From positions 33,162 to 97,161 of the forward strand of contig DAOUKM010000010.1 of assembly GCA_034421295.1 (NCBI GenBank): 64,000 nt of DNA, given 5' to 3'. The DNA comes from CAUZIR01 sp034421295 (GTDB lineage Bacteria; Chloroflexota; Dehalococcoidia; Lucifugimonadales; UBA2962). Below are positions 35,369-44,322 of this stretch, piece after piece; position 1 is the first letter of the stretch, and the number at the start of each line of letters is the position of its first letter. Below the pieces are notes generated by a model that had not been told where the DNA came from, did not search any database, and was given only the letters and a program-made list of their open reading frames with translations. The position numbers and the translations under genes were made by a program.

Positions 35369-36208
35369 ATGGCTACAAGGAAGGTCTTGGTAACCGGTTT
35401 GAGCGGTCTGATCGGAGGACTCCTCCGGGATCGGCTCCTTGAGGATGGCGGCTACGAGGTCACCGCGCTCAACCGCTCCGAAGTCGAAGGGGTCAGGACG
35501 GTCCAGGCCGACATATCCGATCTGGACGCGATCAGGGAGGGCTTTGCCGGCCAGGACGCGGTAGTCCACCTGTCTGCGGTGCTGACGAACGCCGAGTGGG
35601 ACCGGCTGGTCGCCGTCAACATCAACGGAACCTACAACGTCCTTGAGGCCAGCCGCCTGGCCGGGGTAAGCAGGGTGGTGAACGCGAGCAGCGGCGCGGT
35701 GGTCAAGGGCGTCGTCAGATCGCCGGGGATATACAAGGACCTCGAGGAAGGCCGATACGACGACGTTCCGGACAGCTGGACGATGGTGGGCCATAACCTG
35801 TTTCACCCGTACGGGCTCTACGGGGTGTCGAAGATGGCCGCAGAGGGCCTGGCGCGTCATTTCTCAGATGTGCACGGCCTGTCGGTCATCAACCTGCGAA
35901 TCGGCACGGTAAAGCCCTCGGGGGTTCCCGAGGCGGCCTACGACTACTCCATATATCTGAGCCACAGGGACGTGGTGCAGTCCATAATGCTCGCGCTGAA
36001 CGCGCCTGAAGATGTCAAGTTCGATACCTTCCTGGTCACCTCCGACAACAGGTGGGGGTACAGGGACCTTTCCCACTTCCGCGAGGTGCTCGGCTATGAG
36101 CCGGCCGACTCCGCCGAGGATTTCCGGGCTGGCAGCGGCGAAAGGCCCCAAAAGCGCGCACCGAACGGCGGGTACTGGACTGAGCACGAGGACCTCGTCA
36201 ATCCATGA
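35369..36208 (+). CDS. NAD-dependent epimerase/dehydratase (extended SDR)
   Basis: The protein has 279 residues. The N-terminal Rossmann motif is KVLVTGLSGLIGGLL. Then come ADISDLDA, AVVHLSAVL, VVNASSGAVVKG, and a YGLYGVSKMAAEGL catalytic Tyr-x-x-x-Lys. The later segment NLRIGTVKP is typical of the uronate dehydrogenase / sugar epimerase side of the family. The substrate is not determinable. It is followed by the NHL-repeat gene on the same strand. Confidence 0.88.
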   Translation: MATRKVLVTGLSGLIGGLLRDRLLEDGGYEVTALNRSEVEGVRTVQADISDLDAIREGFAGQDAVVHLSAVLTNAEWDRLVAVNINGTYNVLEASRLAGVSRVVNASSGAVVKGVVRSPGIYKDLEEGRYDDVPDSWTMVGHNLFHPYGLYGVSKMAAEGLARHFSDVHGLSVINLRIGTVKPSGVPEAAYDYSIYLSHRDVVQSIMLALNAPEDVKFDTFLVTSDNRWGYRDLSHFREVLGYEPADSAEDFRAGSGERPQKRAPNGGYWTEHEDLVNP

Positions 36209-36263
36209 CGGCCACCGCCATGCAGGTTTCCCGCGCGGTCGGGCCCAGGCGGGCACCGACCAG

Positions 36264-37187
36264 ATGATCCTTACCGCCGGTCCGTTCCGCTACGAGGTTG
36301 ACCCCCGGTGGGGCAGTCCACCGGACGAAGGCAGCTTCGCCGAATGCGCCGCCGTGGCGGTCGACAGGAACGACAACGTCTGGGCTTTCAACATCCCCAC
36401 GGGCGAGCTCATGGTGTTCGCGCCGGACGGCGGGCTCATCAGGGTCTGGCCGCACAGGTACGAGAACGTTCACGGCGTCGACTTCGACCGTGACGGCAAC
36501 GTATATCTGGTGAACCGAAACGAGCACGAGGTGATCAAGTATTCGCCGGATGGCGCCCAGCTAATGACTATGGGCACCAGGGGCGTCCCGTCGGATACCG
36601 GATACAGCCTTCAGAAAGGTCGGCAGACCGGTTGGAAGCACCCTGTCGAACAGGCAGGTCATCCTTTCAACGTGCCCAGCGGCGTGCGCGTGGCCCCCAG
36701 CGGCGACCTGTACGTCTCCAACGGCTATGCGAACTGCAGGGTCCACCGCTTCGGCCCGGATGGGACGCTCAAGCAGAGCTGGGGCGAGCCGGGCAAGGGG
36801 GGACCCGGGCAGTTCCACCTGGTACACGGGCTGTTCATCGATTCCCGAGACAGGGTGCTGATCTGCGACCGCCTGAACGACCGGATCCAGATCTACGACC
36901 TCGACGGCGGATTCCTCGGCATGTGGACCGACTTTTCGATGACCAGCAAGGTTCACGAAGGCCCGGACGGCGAGGTGGTGGTCACCGAGCATTCGGGCCG
37001 CATCACGGTTCTCGATCTCGACGGGAACGTCCTGGGACGATGGGGGGCCGCCGACAACTCGGGCCTGTTCGCCTGGCCCCACGGCCTTGCGATCGATTCG
37101 TCAGGGAACATCTACGTGGGCCACGTCACCGAGGCGAGTGCTCCCCCGGGCTCCGGCCGTCGCCTGACCAAGCTTCTGCGGGCGTAG
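36264..37187 (+). CDS. NHL-repeat beta-propeller protein
   Basis: The 307-residue protein starts at ATG 36264; upstream frame sequence overlaps the epimerase gene and is not protein-like. It holds at least five NHL-type repeats (FDRDGNVYLVNRNEHEVIKY, VAPSGDLYVSNGYANCRVHR, IDSRDRVLICDRLNDRIQIY, IDSSGNIYVGHVTEAS). The repeat phrase SNGYANCRVHRF resembles peptidyl-alpha-hydroxyglycine amidating lyase-like propellers. No signal peptide is seen, so it is probably cytoplasmic. It may act as a lactonase or lyase in the same catabolic set; this is inference. Confidence 0.82.
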   Translation: MILTAGPFRYEVDPRWGSPPDEGSFAECAAVAVDRNDNVWAFNIPTGELMVFAPDGGLIRVWPHRYENVHGVDFDRDGNVYLVNRNEHEVIKYSPDGAQLMTMGTRGVPSDTGYSLQKGRQTGWKHPVEQAGHPFNVPSGVRVAPSGDLYVSNGYANCRVHRFGPDGTLKQSWGEPGKGGPGQFHLVHGLFIDSRDRVLICDRLNDRIQIYDLDGGFLGMWTDFSMTSKVHEGPDGEVVVTEHSGRITVLDLDGNVLGRWGAADNSGLFAWPHGLAIDSSGNIYVGHVTEASAPPGSGRRLTKLLRA

Positions 37188-37295
37188 GGGCCCGCTTCAG
37201 GGCGGATCTGCCACGCCAGGTCTTCTTGCAATGCTGATAAAATGGCCGCCAATTCCGGACCTCGACGGCTGGTGGGGTTGGATGTCGGCGGGCAG

Positions 37296-37379
37296 GCCCA
37301 GGTGGCGGAACTGGTAGACGCGGCGGACTTAAAATCCGTTTCCCGTAAGGGAGTGGGGGTTCGAGTCCCTTCCTGGGCA
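37296..37379 (+). tRNA. tRNA-Leu (anticodon UAA)
   Basis: This is an 84-nt class II tRNA. The acceptor stem is GCCCAGG/CCTGGGC, the D-arm contains GGTAGACGC, the anticodon stem-loop is GCGGA-CTTAAAA-TCCGT (anticodon TAA), there is a long variable arm (CCCGTAAGGG), and the T-arm has GGTTCGAGTCC. The discriminator is A. CCA is not encoded. Confidence 0.95.
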
Positions 37380-37510
37380 CATCTTCGGCCTGGCCAAATC
37401 GCCCCAGATCTCCCCAACGCACTCACTCCGAGGCCGGACATGCGCATATGGCGGCCAACTCATATTCTCGCCCCATGCACGATGCCATCTCGGCTGCTTG
37501 GGGTTCCCCG

Positions 37511-37927
37511 TCATTTCCACGGAAACACCGCGAGGATGGTCGTTCGGCCCTCTAGCTCCGCGGCCGTAGCCCGGTGACGGCCGTCGATGATCTCCCGTCG
37601 CTTATCGACTACGACCGATGGCGCTGCCTTGCCCTGGCGGAGCAGCTGGCGGTGGTGCTCGACTTTCTCCGTGCACGCGTCCTTGGACGACCACGAGAGC
37701 GATTCAAGGCGCGTCACGCGGCTGGGTAAGTTCACCGACATCAGGCGAAGGACCTCTAGGAGCCTGCTGTGCAAGGCGAAGAAGCGGTTCGTGTGACCGG
37801 GGACAAAAAGAGTCTTCGTTTCCTTATCCAGTTCTTCGAGCAGGCGTGCATGCCACCGCCGAAGTAATGCGGTCGAAAGGTTCCCCGACGCGATTCGAGC
37901 ATCGATGGATTCCAGTAGTCTCTTCAC
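37511..37927 (-). CDS. Small protein with ParB/sulfiredoxin-like domain
   Basis: The protein has 138 residues. The N-terminal 80 residues are helical (MKRLLESIDARIASGNL). The C-terminus reads APSVVVDKRREIIDGRHRAT, then AAELEGRTTILAVFPW, which matches the ParB N-terminal/sulfiredoxin-like fold: a short strand, then an (I/V)DGRHR loop that binds nucleotide, then a helix. It may be a stand-alone nucleotide-using regulator. It lies just after tRNA-Leu(UAA) and opposite to it, with no related partition genes near. Confidence 0.65.
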   Translation of the reverse strand: MKRLLESIDARIASGNLSTALLRRWHARLLEELDKETKTLFVPGHTNRFFALHSRLLEVLRLMSVNLPSRVTRLESLSWSSKDACTEKVEHHRQLLRQGKAAPSVVVDKRREIIDGRHRATAAELEGRTTILAVFPWK

Positions 37928-38006
37928 GCTGACCTCTCCTGTCCTCTGCTCTGCAAAAACCCTGCAAATGCCCCACTTGATACGGCCATAGCAAGATCGA
38001 TACTAC

Positions 38007-38420
38007 TCAACCGTTGACGTCGCCTACTGGCAAGGCCTTTACTTCGTGCTCCCGGCCCCTCTTGTGAAATGGCTCATCCAGCGGGACGACCTTCCAGTTG
38101 CGTTGGCAGTGCATCGCGCACAGTCCTCGACCCTTTTGGCTCCAATCAAAGCCGGGATGGTGCGAGTTCTGCCATATCGCCCAGACGGTGGCCGAACGGA
38201 CGCGCTCAGGCCTCCACTGCGACTCTTGAGGCTGTGGTGCAGCGTGCACAAGCCGCGCGACCAACGAGCGGCCGGTTGCACCCCTCAGTTTCGCACAGGC
38301 GAACAGTGGACGGGGCCAGAGCCCCACAGCAGTTGTCCAATTGGCCGTCGCACAGGAGTCTTCATCGGTCCTCGGTTCCCCTCGATCCTTGGCCTTAAAG
38401 TGCCGGGCGGCCAGTTCCAT
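38007..38420 (-). CDS. Doubtful hypothetical protein
   Basis: This is a 137-residue minus-strand frame containing WAIWQNSHHPGFDWSQKGRG and CAMHCQRNWKVVPLDEP. It is rich in Trp, His and Cys in a way that could be a zinc-binding domain, but I recognise no family and find no ribosome-binding site. It may equally be an accidental open frame. Confidence 0.2.
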   Translation of the reverse strand: MELAARHFKAKDRGEPRTDEDSCATANWTTAVGLWPRPLFACAKLRGATGRSLVARLVHAAPQPQESQWRPERVRSATVWAIWQNSHHPGFDWSQKGRGLCAMHCQRNWKVVPLDEPFHKRGREHEVKALPVGDVNG

Positions 38421-38981
38421 CGTGACATGGAATTTGCGGCGTTATCGCCGGCGGCGATCTACGCGGGATTCACCGGTGTTGCGTTAGCCTCTCAATTTAG
38501 CCCTCCCGAAGGTTTCCACCCATCCTTCGGTCCAACCCACCCCCACCTGGCCTGTGAACGACCGCAAGTGTCAGTGCACTTGCTGGACCTATTGGACCTG
38601 GGAAACCGGACGTCGATCCGGGGGTGCTGGAGAGACCCTGCATGCATGGGCGCCCGGCGCCTCATAAGGGCGGTGTACCCCGGTCTGGTAGACTGAGGCC
38701 GGATTCGGACAAGATCTCGGTGCCCAATGTGGCAATCGATCTGGGAAGTGTGTGAGGCGATTCGACGGGAGCACGTCTGAGGTGCGGCGTATTAGGCTAA
38801 CGCGAGTCCCTGCCTCATCCCCTCTCCGACTCACCGCCGGATCTTAGCTGACCGGGGTGGCGGTCCCGGGCCGAGACACGCACGTAGCTCCTATGGCGGA
38901 GGGGCAGCGGGCGCTTAAACGAGCCGGGCCTCTGGGAGGAACGGCCGTATCCGAAGCCACGTCTGATGCTGGAGGAAGCGC
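38421..38981. other. Gap without recognised genes
   Basis: No gene, RNA or repeat stands out in this stretch. Together with the doubtful frame before it, about 1 kb next to tRNA-Leu(UAA) is almost empty. This could be the scar of a past insertion. Confidence 0.5.
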
Positions 38982-39701
38982 ATGGCCACGAGGATGGATA
39001 CCGGCCGCAAGCCGCGGCCGACCGATGACTACCAGAAATTCTACAGCCGGCATGCGGATCGCTACGCCAGCAACCAGGTCGAACGGGTACAGCGTGTCTG
39101 GGCCCGCTCGTCCCACCCACTCCTTGAGGGAAACCACTCCCTCATAGATGCCCTGGTCGAGCTGGCCCCGGGTCCTAGGGGCCTTGACGCCGGCTGCGGC
39201 GCCGGTGCAATAGACGTCGCCGAGCTCGTGCGGCGAGGACTGGACGTGACGGGGATCGACGCGGTCGAAGAGAACGTGGAGGCGGCCCTTCGAATACGCC
39301 CCTTCCTCAAGGGGCGCGTGAGGGTCGGCGACCTGTCGCGGCGCCTGCAGTTTCCGGCGGACTCGTTCGACTTCGTTATGTGCAACGCGGTAATCCAGCA
39401 CCTGAGCGAGAGGCGCGTTTACCGGACCACCCTCCCCGAGCTGTCCAGGATCACAAGGCCCGGGGGAGTCCTGCAGCTGGTCTTTAAGAGCGGCCACGGC
39501 ACGGTGACCGTGCATGACCCGGACTACGATGAGGTCAGGTCCTTTCAGCTGTTCGATGAGCGCAAGGTCGTCACCGTACTCCAGTCCCTGGGCATGCAGC
39601 TGGTACCGGCCCAGGACGAAGGTTCCCTCGGCGGCCTGATGTACTTCATCAACAACAACGACCTTCGGCACTGCGCACTCTGGGCACGGAAGGTCGTCTG
39701 A
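38982..39701 (+). CDS. Class I SAM-dependent methyltransferase
   Basis: The 239-residue protein has a Rossmann-type methyltransferase domain: motif I GLDAGCGAGAIDVA, the acidic residue in VTGIDAVEENVE, RVGDLSRRLQFPADSFDFVMC, and LPELSRITRPGGVLQLVF. The C-terminal part is specific to an unassigned subgroup. The start is an ATG with GGAGGAA 9 bases upstream. The acceptor is unknown. Confidence 0.85.
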   Translation: MATRMDTGRKPRPTDDYQKFYSRHADRYASNQVERVQRVWARSSHPLLEGNHSLIDALVELAPGPRGLDAGCGAGAIDVAELVRRGLDVTGIDAVEENVEAALRIRPFLKGRVRVGDLSRRLQFPADSFDFVMCNAVIQHLSERRVYRTTLPELSRITRPGGVLQLVFKSGHGTVTVHDPDYDEVRSFQLFDERKVVTVLQSLGMQLVPAQDEGSLGGLMYFINNNDLRHCALWARKVV

Positions 39702-39754
39702 CTCACTAGCGCCGTTCGGGCGGCCATAGGCTCTGGTTGCCTTATCATTGAGGG

Positions 39755-41041
39755 ATGTCCCGGCCCTGGTACGGCTGGGTGGTCGTCGGTCTGTGGCTGT
39801 CGTCCACCCTGTCCGGATTCGTAATCGTCTTCAACATCGGTATCCTGCTGCCGTCCATCTCCGAGGACATGGGGCTGTCGCCCGGCCAGCAGGGCCTGCT
39901 CGGCTCGGCGGCGTTCTGGGGGAACCTCTTGCTTGCGATTCCACTTGGATGGTGGACGACTAGGTTCAGCCCGAAGGCCGTCATCGCCTCCACACTGGCG
40001 CTGGGCACACTGCTAGTACTCCTGCAGGGCTGGTCGCCGGCCTTTGCGGTTCTCCTTGTAGGAAGGCTGTGCTTCGGCGTGGTGCTCCTGGCGATGGAGC
40101 CTCCGGGCGCCGCCCTCATAAGCCAGTGGTTTCCTCCTCACCGCATCGTCTTCGTCAACAGCGTGGCGAACGTGGTGTTCAGCCTGACGATGGGCCTGGG
40201 CCTGCTCGCAACGCCCCTGATCCTCGGCGCCCTGGGCGGCGACTGGAGAATGAGCTTTTACGTTTCCGGAATCGTGTTCGCACTGCTGACGATCGCCTGG
40301 CTCCTGTTCGGCCGCGATCGGTACCGCACACCCAGGCAAAGCGCCGGGGACGCCGGCGACAGAGAGACGGCCGTATCCTCCACCACGCTAAGGACCACTC
40401 TGGCCCACAGGGACCTGCTGCTGGCGTGCATTGGAATGGCCGGGGCGGTGCTGGCCTGGTCGGCCTTCCTGAGCTTTTTCCCCTCCCTGATGCTGGAACG
40501 CTACGGGGTATCGCTGAATTGGTCGGGGGCTTTCCTGGCGATCAACCTGGCTGTGGGCGGCGTCTCAGGACTGGTCATGGCTTTCGTGGTTTCGCGCACC
40601 CGGAGGGTGAACCCGATCCTGATGCTAATAGGCCTCTCGATGACGGGCGGCTACGCGGCGATGACCCTGACGGGAAGCATCCCTCTGCTGGTCCTGTTCT
40701 CCGCCATCAGCGGGCTGTCCGGGGCCTACTTCCCACTCCTCTATAGCGTCGCCTTCCAGTTGAGGGGAGTTACAGCGGACCGAATACCGGTCGCCGTGGC
40801 GACTGTAATGGCAGCGGTCTCCCTCGGCACGTTGCTGGGACCGATGCTCACCGGATTCCTCCAGGAGGCGATCGGAGACCTAAGGCTGCCTCTTATCATC
40901 GCGAGCGCGGCGGGGCTGGTACTGCTGCCGGTCGGAGCCCTCATAACGATCGGGCACACCGGGGAAAGCGCGGCGGGGCAGCAGCAGGAGGTCCAGGACT
41001 CGGTGGCTACTTCCGAGCCCGCCACGAGAGAGATCATCTAA
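39755..41041 (+). CDS. MFS transporter
   Basis: The 428-residue integral membrane protein has 12 predicted helices. The N-terminus is WYGWVVVGLWLSSTLSGFVI; the loop 2-3 motif is degenerate (PLGWWTTRFSPK). A cytoplasmic middle loop (DRYRTPRQSAGDAGD) separates the halves. It resembles the general MFS_1 group of organic-anion or oxalate/formate-like carriers. The C-terminal tail is Gln/Ser-rich. The substrate is unknown. A second MFS gene of another subfamily follows. Confidence 0.88.
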   Translation: MSRPWYGWVVVGLWLSSTLSGFVIVFNIGILLPSISEDMGLSPGQQGLLGSAAFWGNLLLAIPLGWWTTRFSPKAVIASTLALGTLLVLLQGWSPAFAVLLVGRLCFGVVLLAMEPPGAALISQWFPPHRIVFVNSVANVVFSLTMGLGLLATPLILGALGGDWRMSFYVSGIVFALLTIAWLLFGRDRYRTPRQSAGDAGDRETAVSSTTLRTTLAHRDLLLACIGMAGAVLAWSAFLSFFPSLMLERYGVSLNWSGAFLAINLAVGGVSGLVMAFVVSRTRRVNPILMLIGLSMTGGYAAMTLTGSIPLLVLFSAISGLSGAYFPLLYSVAFQLRGVTADRIPVAVATVMAAVSLGTLLGPMLTGFLQEAIGDLRLPLIIASAAGLVLLPVGALITIGHTGESAAGQQQEVQDSVATSEPATREII

Positions 41042-41180
41042 CCAGGGGTCGCCCGCCGCGGGTGAGTCACCACACGATTTGACCGCTGGACGGCGCGGCG
41101 CTATCTTGTTGCTGCCTAGTGTTGCTAAGTGGGGGTCGGGCTGTCCCACCACCTCCTGCACAGCCGGTCAGAGGATTGCG

Positions 41181-42491
41181 ATGCCGACACTTAGGAGAGC
41201 TTCCGCGCATCATAAGGAGTCGATCGACGATCGCTCCGGGCATGCGGCTTTATCCAGGCTCTCGATAGGCTCCTGGATCCTCTATGACGTTTCCAACACG
41301 ATCTTCTTTGCCGGCGTAACGGGCATCTTCTTCCCCCTCTGGGTAGTCAACGACATGGGCGGCAGTGACGCCACGATCGGCTTTACCGTGGCAGGCGCGA
41401 TGCTGGCCAATCTCCTCGTGGCACCGATCTTCGGAGCGATGTCCGATAACGCCAGAAGACGCCTCCCGTTCCTCGCGGTCTTCTCGCTGGTCGGCATTGC
41501 CTCGACATTCCTGCTGGGCAGCCTGTCCCTTGAGGCTTCGCTCGTGCTGTTCGGGGTGGCGCTGGTCGCCATGCACACGGGGATAGTCATCTACAATGCC
41601 CTGCTGGTGGAGGTAAGCAGGGAGAACAACCGCGGCTTCATAGGAAGCCTCGGCGTGGCGGTCGGCTACCTGGGCGCCCTTCTTGCAGTGCTGATAGGGC
41701 TTACCCTGGCCGAAGAGCAGGGCTACGTGGTGGCCTTCAGGGTCATCGGGGTCCTGATGCTCGTAATGACGGTGCCGGTACTGACGCTGCTGCGCGAGCG
41801 GCCCAGGGAGCTTAGGGGCCCCGCCGGCACCTCGGCGGGCCACGGCGCCGTGGCGGGGATCGGGGATGCACTGCGCCGCGCACGGCGATATCCCGGCCTG
41901 ATCTCCTTCCTCATCGGCAGATTCTGGTACTACCTTGCCGTAAACACCGCCTCCATATTCGCCTTTCTTTACGGGACCAAGACAATAGGCTTCAGTGAGA
42001 CGAAGGTCTACCTGGTGCTGGGCATAGGGATCCTGACGGCCATCGCCGCGGCCTCGCTATGGGGCAGGCTGTCGGACAGGGTGGGCCCGTTCCGCTCCAT
42101 GAAATTCGTGCTTTGCTCCTGGGTCGTCGTCCTGCTCGCCACGGTCGCCATACCCTGGCTCAACCTGCCCGCCGACCTTTACTGGATCATCGGGCCGGCC
42201 AGCGGCGTGCTCGTCGCGGGCACGTGGGTGGTGGATCGGCCGTTGCTTCTGAGGCTTATCCCCGAAGAGCATGCGGGCCAGTTCTTCGGCCTGCACAGCC
42301 TGACGGGAAGGCTTGGCACCATAGTGGGGCCGGCCGCATGGGGATTCATAGCCGACGACGTCCTATGGTTCGGCCTTGGAGTAGGCCTGGGATTCGGCCA
42401 GACGGCGGCGGTCACCAGCCTCATGGTGGCCACAGCCTTCGGCCTGTACTTCGTCACCCGGTCGGGAGAGGAACTGAGGGCGGCCGCCTAG
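41181..42491 (+). CDS. UMF1/Atg22-type MFS transporter
   Basis: The 436-residue membrane protein starts at ATG 41181, with GAGG 7 bases upstream. Characteristic features are the N-terminal WILYDVSNTIFFAGVTG, typical of the UMF1 (Atg22-like) group, then IFGAMSDNARRRLPFL (loop 2-3 motif), and LWGRLSDRVGPFRSMK in the second half. Members efflux amino acids or drugs, but most are uncharacterised. It converges on alr. Confidence 0.85.
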   Translation: MPTLRRASAHHKESIDDRSGHAALSRLSIGSWILYDVSNTIFFAGVTGIFFPLWVVNDMGGSDATIGFTVAGAMLANLLVAPIFGAMSDNARRRLPFLAVFSLVGIASTFLLGSLSLEASLVLFGVALVAMHTGIVIYNALLVEVSRENNRGFIGSLGVAVGYLGALLAVLIGLTLAEEQGYVVAFRVIGVLMLVMTVPVLTLLRERPRELRGPAGTSAGHGAVAGIGDALRRARRYPGLISFLIGRFWYYLAVNTASIFAFLYGTKTIGFSETKVYLVLGIGILTAIAAASLWGRLSDRVGPFRSMKFVLCSWVVVLLATVAIPWLNLPADLYWIIGPASGVLVAGTWVVDRPLLLRLIPEEHAGQFFGLHSLTGRLGTIVGPAAWGFIADDVLWFGLGVGLGFGQTAAVTSLMVATAFGLYFVTRSGEELRAAA

Positions 42492-42543
42492 CCGCAGACC
42501 CTGTCGGACACCCGGGCAGGCAGCGATTAGCCTGGCGCGCGAC

Positions 42544-43767
42544 CTAGCCTTCGGAGAGTTCTGCTCGACCCTCGCCCAGGTACAGCCTGGGCACCCTCTG
42601 GCTTATGCGGCAGACCACCTCATAAGGGATGGTCTGTGCCCAGCGCCCCAACTCCCGCGCACCAACACCGACGCCTCCCTGCTCGCCGATCAGCACGACC
42701 TCATCTCCCGGTGTCGCGCCGGGTACGGAGGTAACATCCACCAGGGTGGTATCCATGCTCACCGCACCGACGATCGGGGCCTTGGTCCCCCGAACCAGCA
42801 CGTGGCCTCTGTTGGAGCTGAGCCGGGCGAGCCCGTCGGCGTAACCGACCGGCAGCGTGGCTATCAGGGACTCGCGCGGGGTCCTGAATGTCCGGTTGTA
42901 CCCGAGGGCGGTCCCCTCAGGGACGCTCTTTACGAAGGCGATACGGCTCTTGAGGGACAGGACCGGCAGAAGCTCGACAGGCCCGCCCCTGGGGGACGGA
43001 TCTATGCCATACAGGGACAGCCCCGCCCTGACCATGTCGAACCAGGAGCCCTTGTGAAGGAGTGTGCCGGCGCTGTTGGCGACGTGCCTTACGATGCGGG
43101 GATGGCCCGCTGCCTCTATGGAGTCGACGGCCTCAACGAACTTGGATATCTGGAGCCTGGTGTAGGTCAGGTCGTCCTCGTCGGCCGATGACAGGTGTGA
43201 GAAGACTCCCGCCAGCCTCACACCTCTATAGCCGACCGCCTCCTCTACGAAGCCGGTGACGTCGTCCGGGCCTATGCCGTGGCGCCCCATGCCTGTGTCG
43301 AGCTTGAGATGGTAGCCGATGGGCCTGTCCCTGGCGATCGCGGCAGCCGAGAGTCGCCGGACCGAAGCCAGGTCGTATACGGTCGGTGTGAGATCGAACT
43401 CGAGGAACGTCTCCTCCTGGCCGGGAAAGCATCCGCCAAAGACCAGGATCGTCCCCGATATCCCGGCCTGCCGGAGGGCCACACCCTCCTCCGTGATCGC
43501 AACTCCAAATGCCGCCGCTCCCTGCCTGGCGAGCGCTCGCGCCACGTGGACCGCTCCGTGTCCGTATGCATTTGCCTTTACCACTGCCATGACCCTGACC
43601 GCGGTACGCAGGTGGTCACGCACGTTGAGGTAGTTGCCGATCAGACGACCGAGGTCGACCTCGACCCATGTGGGGCGCCGCCCGGTCAGCGGATCGATCT
43701 GTCCGCTCGCCGCGGGCTCGCCTGATGCAGGCCGCTGGGCCATTGCCCTATCGCCGCTCGACGTCAA
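42544..43767 (-). CDS. alr: Alanine racemase
   Basis: This PLP-dependent fold-III enzyme makes D-alanine for peptidoglycan. It has 407 residues. The PLP Lys lies in AVVKANAYGHG and the catalytic Tyr in RAGLSLYGIDP, with RHVANSAGTL and LPVGYADGL. The C-terminal beta domain is normal. The first 20 residues (to about PLTGRRPTWVEVDLGRL) form an unusual extension, and MAQRP at 43743 is an alternative start. It begins 3 bases downstream of the YbaK-like gene. Confidence 0.93.
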   Translation of the reverse strand: MTSSGDRAMAQRPASGEPAASGQIDPLTGRRPTWVEVDLGRLIGNYLNVRDHLRTAVRVMAVVKANAYGHGAVHVARALARQGAAAFGVAITEEGVALRQAGISGTILVFGGCFPGQEETFLEFDLTPTVYDLASVRRLSAAAIARDRPIGYHLKLDTGMGRHGIGPDDVTGFVEEAVGYRGVRLAGVFSHLSSADEDDLTYTRLQISKFVEAVDSIEAAGHPRIVRHVANSAGTLLHKGSWFDMVRAGLSLYGIDPSPRGGPVELLPVLSLKSRIAFVKSVPEGTALGYNRTFRTPRESLIATLPVGYADGLARLSSNRGHVLVRGTKAPIVGAVSMDTTLVDVTSVPGATPGDEVVLIGEQGGVGVGARELGRWAQTIPYEVVCRISQRVPRLYLGEGRAELSEG

Positions 43768-43770
43768 GAC

Positions 43771-44280
43771 TCACTCTGCTCTCGGGGGAATTGACAGGCC
43801 TGACACGAACTGTGCTCCGGGAACCTTGCCGAACTCACGCCCGGCCATCTTTACCTTGGATGACCTGCTGCCTGAGCCCAGGATCACGTAATCCAAAACG
43901 GCTATCGGCTCATCTACATATACTGGCACATCCTCCGGCAGGCCGAACGGCGTTACCCCGCCGATCATCATCCCGGTGACCTCGACGGTCTGATCGGCGG
44001 ACGCGAACGACGCCCTGCGCACCCCCATCAGCTTGCGCACCCTCTTGTTGACGTCAAGCTGGGTGGATGCGAGCACGACACACGCGCAGTACTGCGGGGG
44101 CCCCTTCCTGGAGGCCACCAGTATCGTGTTGCCGCTCCGGTCCGGCGGGTAGCCGTATTTCTCGCAAAACTGCGCCGTATCCGCATAGTCCGGGTCTATA
44201 TCGAGCATCTCGTAGTCGATTCCCCACTCACCAAGCGCCTGTCTCACGCGCTCTTCCGGATCACTGCTTGCATAGGTCAT
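43771..44280 (-). CDS. YbaK/EbsC-family aminoacyl-tRNA deacylase
   Basis: The 169-residue protein is a single YbaK/ProX-like domain that removes mischarged amino acids from tRNA. Typical elements are YCACVVLASTQLDVNKRVRKLM, the GGVTPFGLP loop, and VYVDEPIAVLDYVILGSGSRSSKV. Length is normal. It lies in an operon with alr (downstream) and the MR/MLE gene (upstream, 42 bases). Confidence 0.9.
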   Translation of the reverse strand: MTYASSDPEERVRQALGEWGIDYEMLDIDPDYADTAQFCEKYGYPPDRSGNTILVASRKGPPQYCACVVLASTQLDVNKRVRKLMGVRRASFASADQTVEVTGMMIGGVTPFGLPEDVPVYVDEPIAVLDYVILGSGSRSSKVKMAGREFGKVPGAQFVSGLSIPPRAE

Positions 44281-44322
44281 TTCTGTCTTGCTCTCCGATG
44301 CGTACGTTACAAGGTGGTGCGT

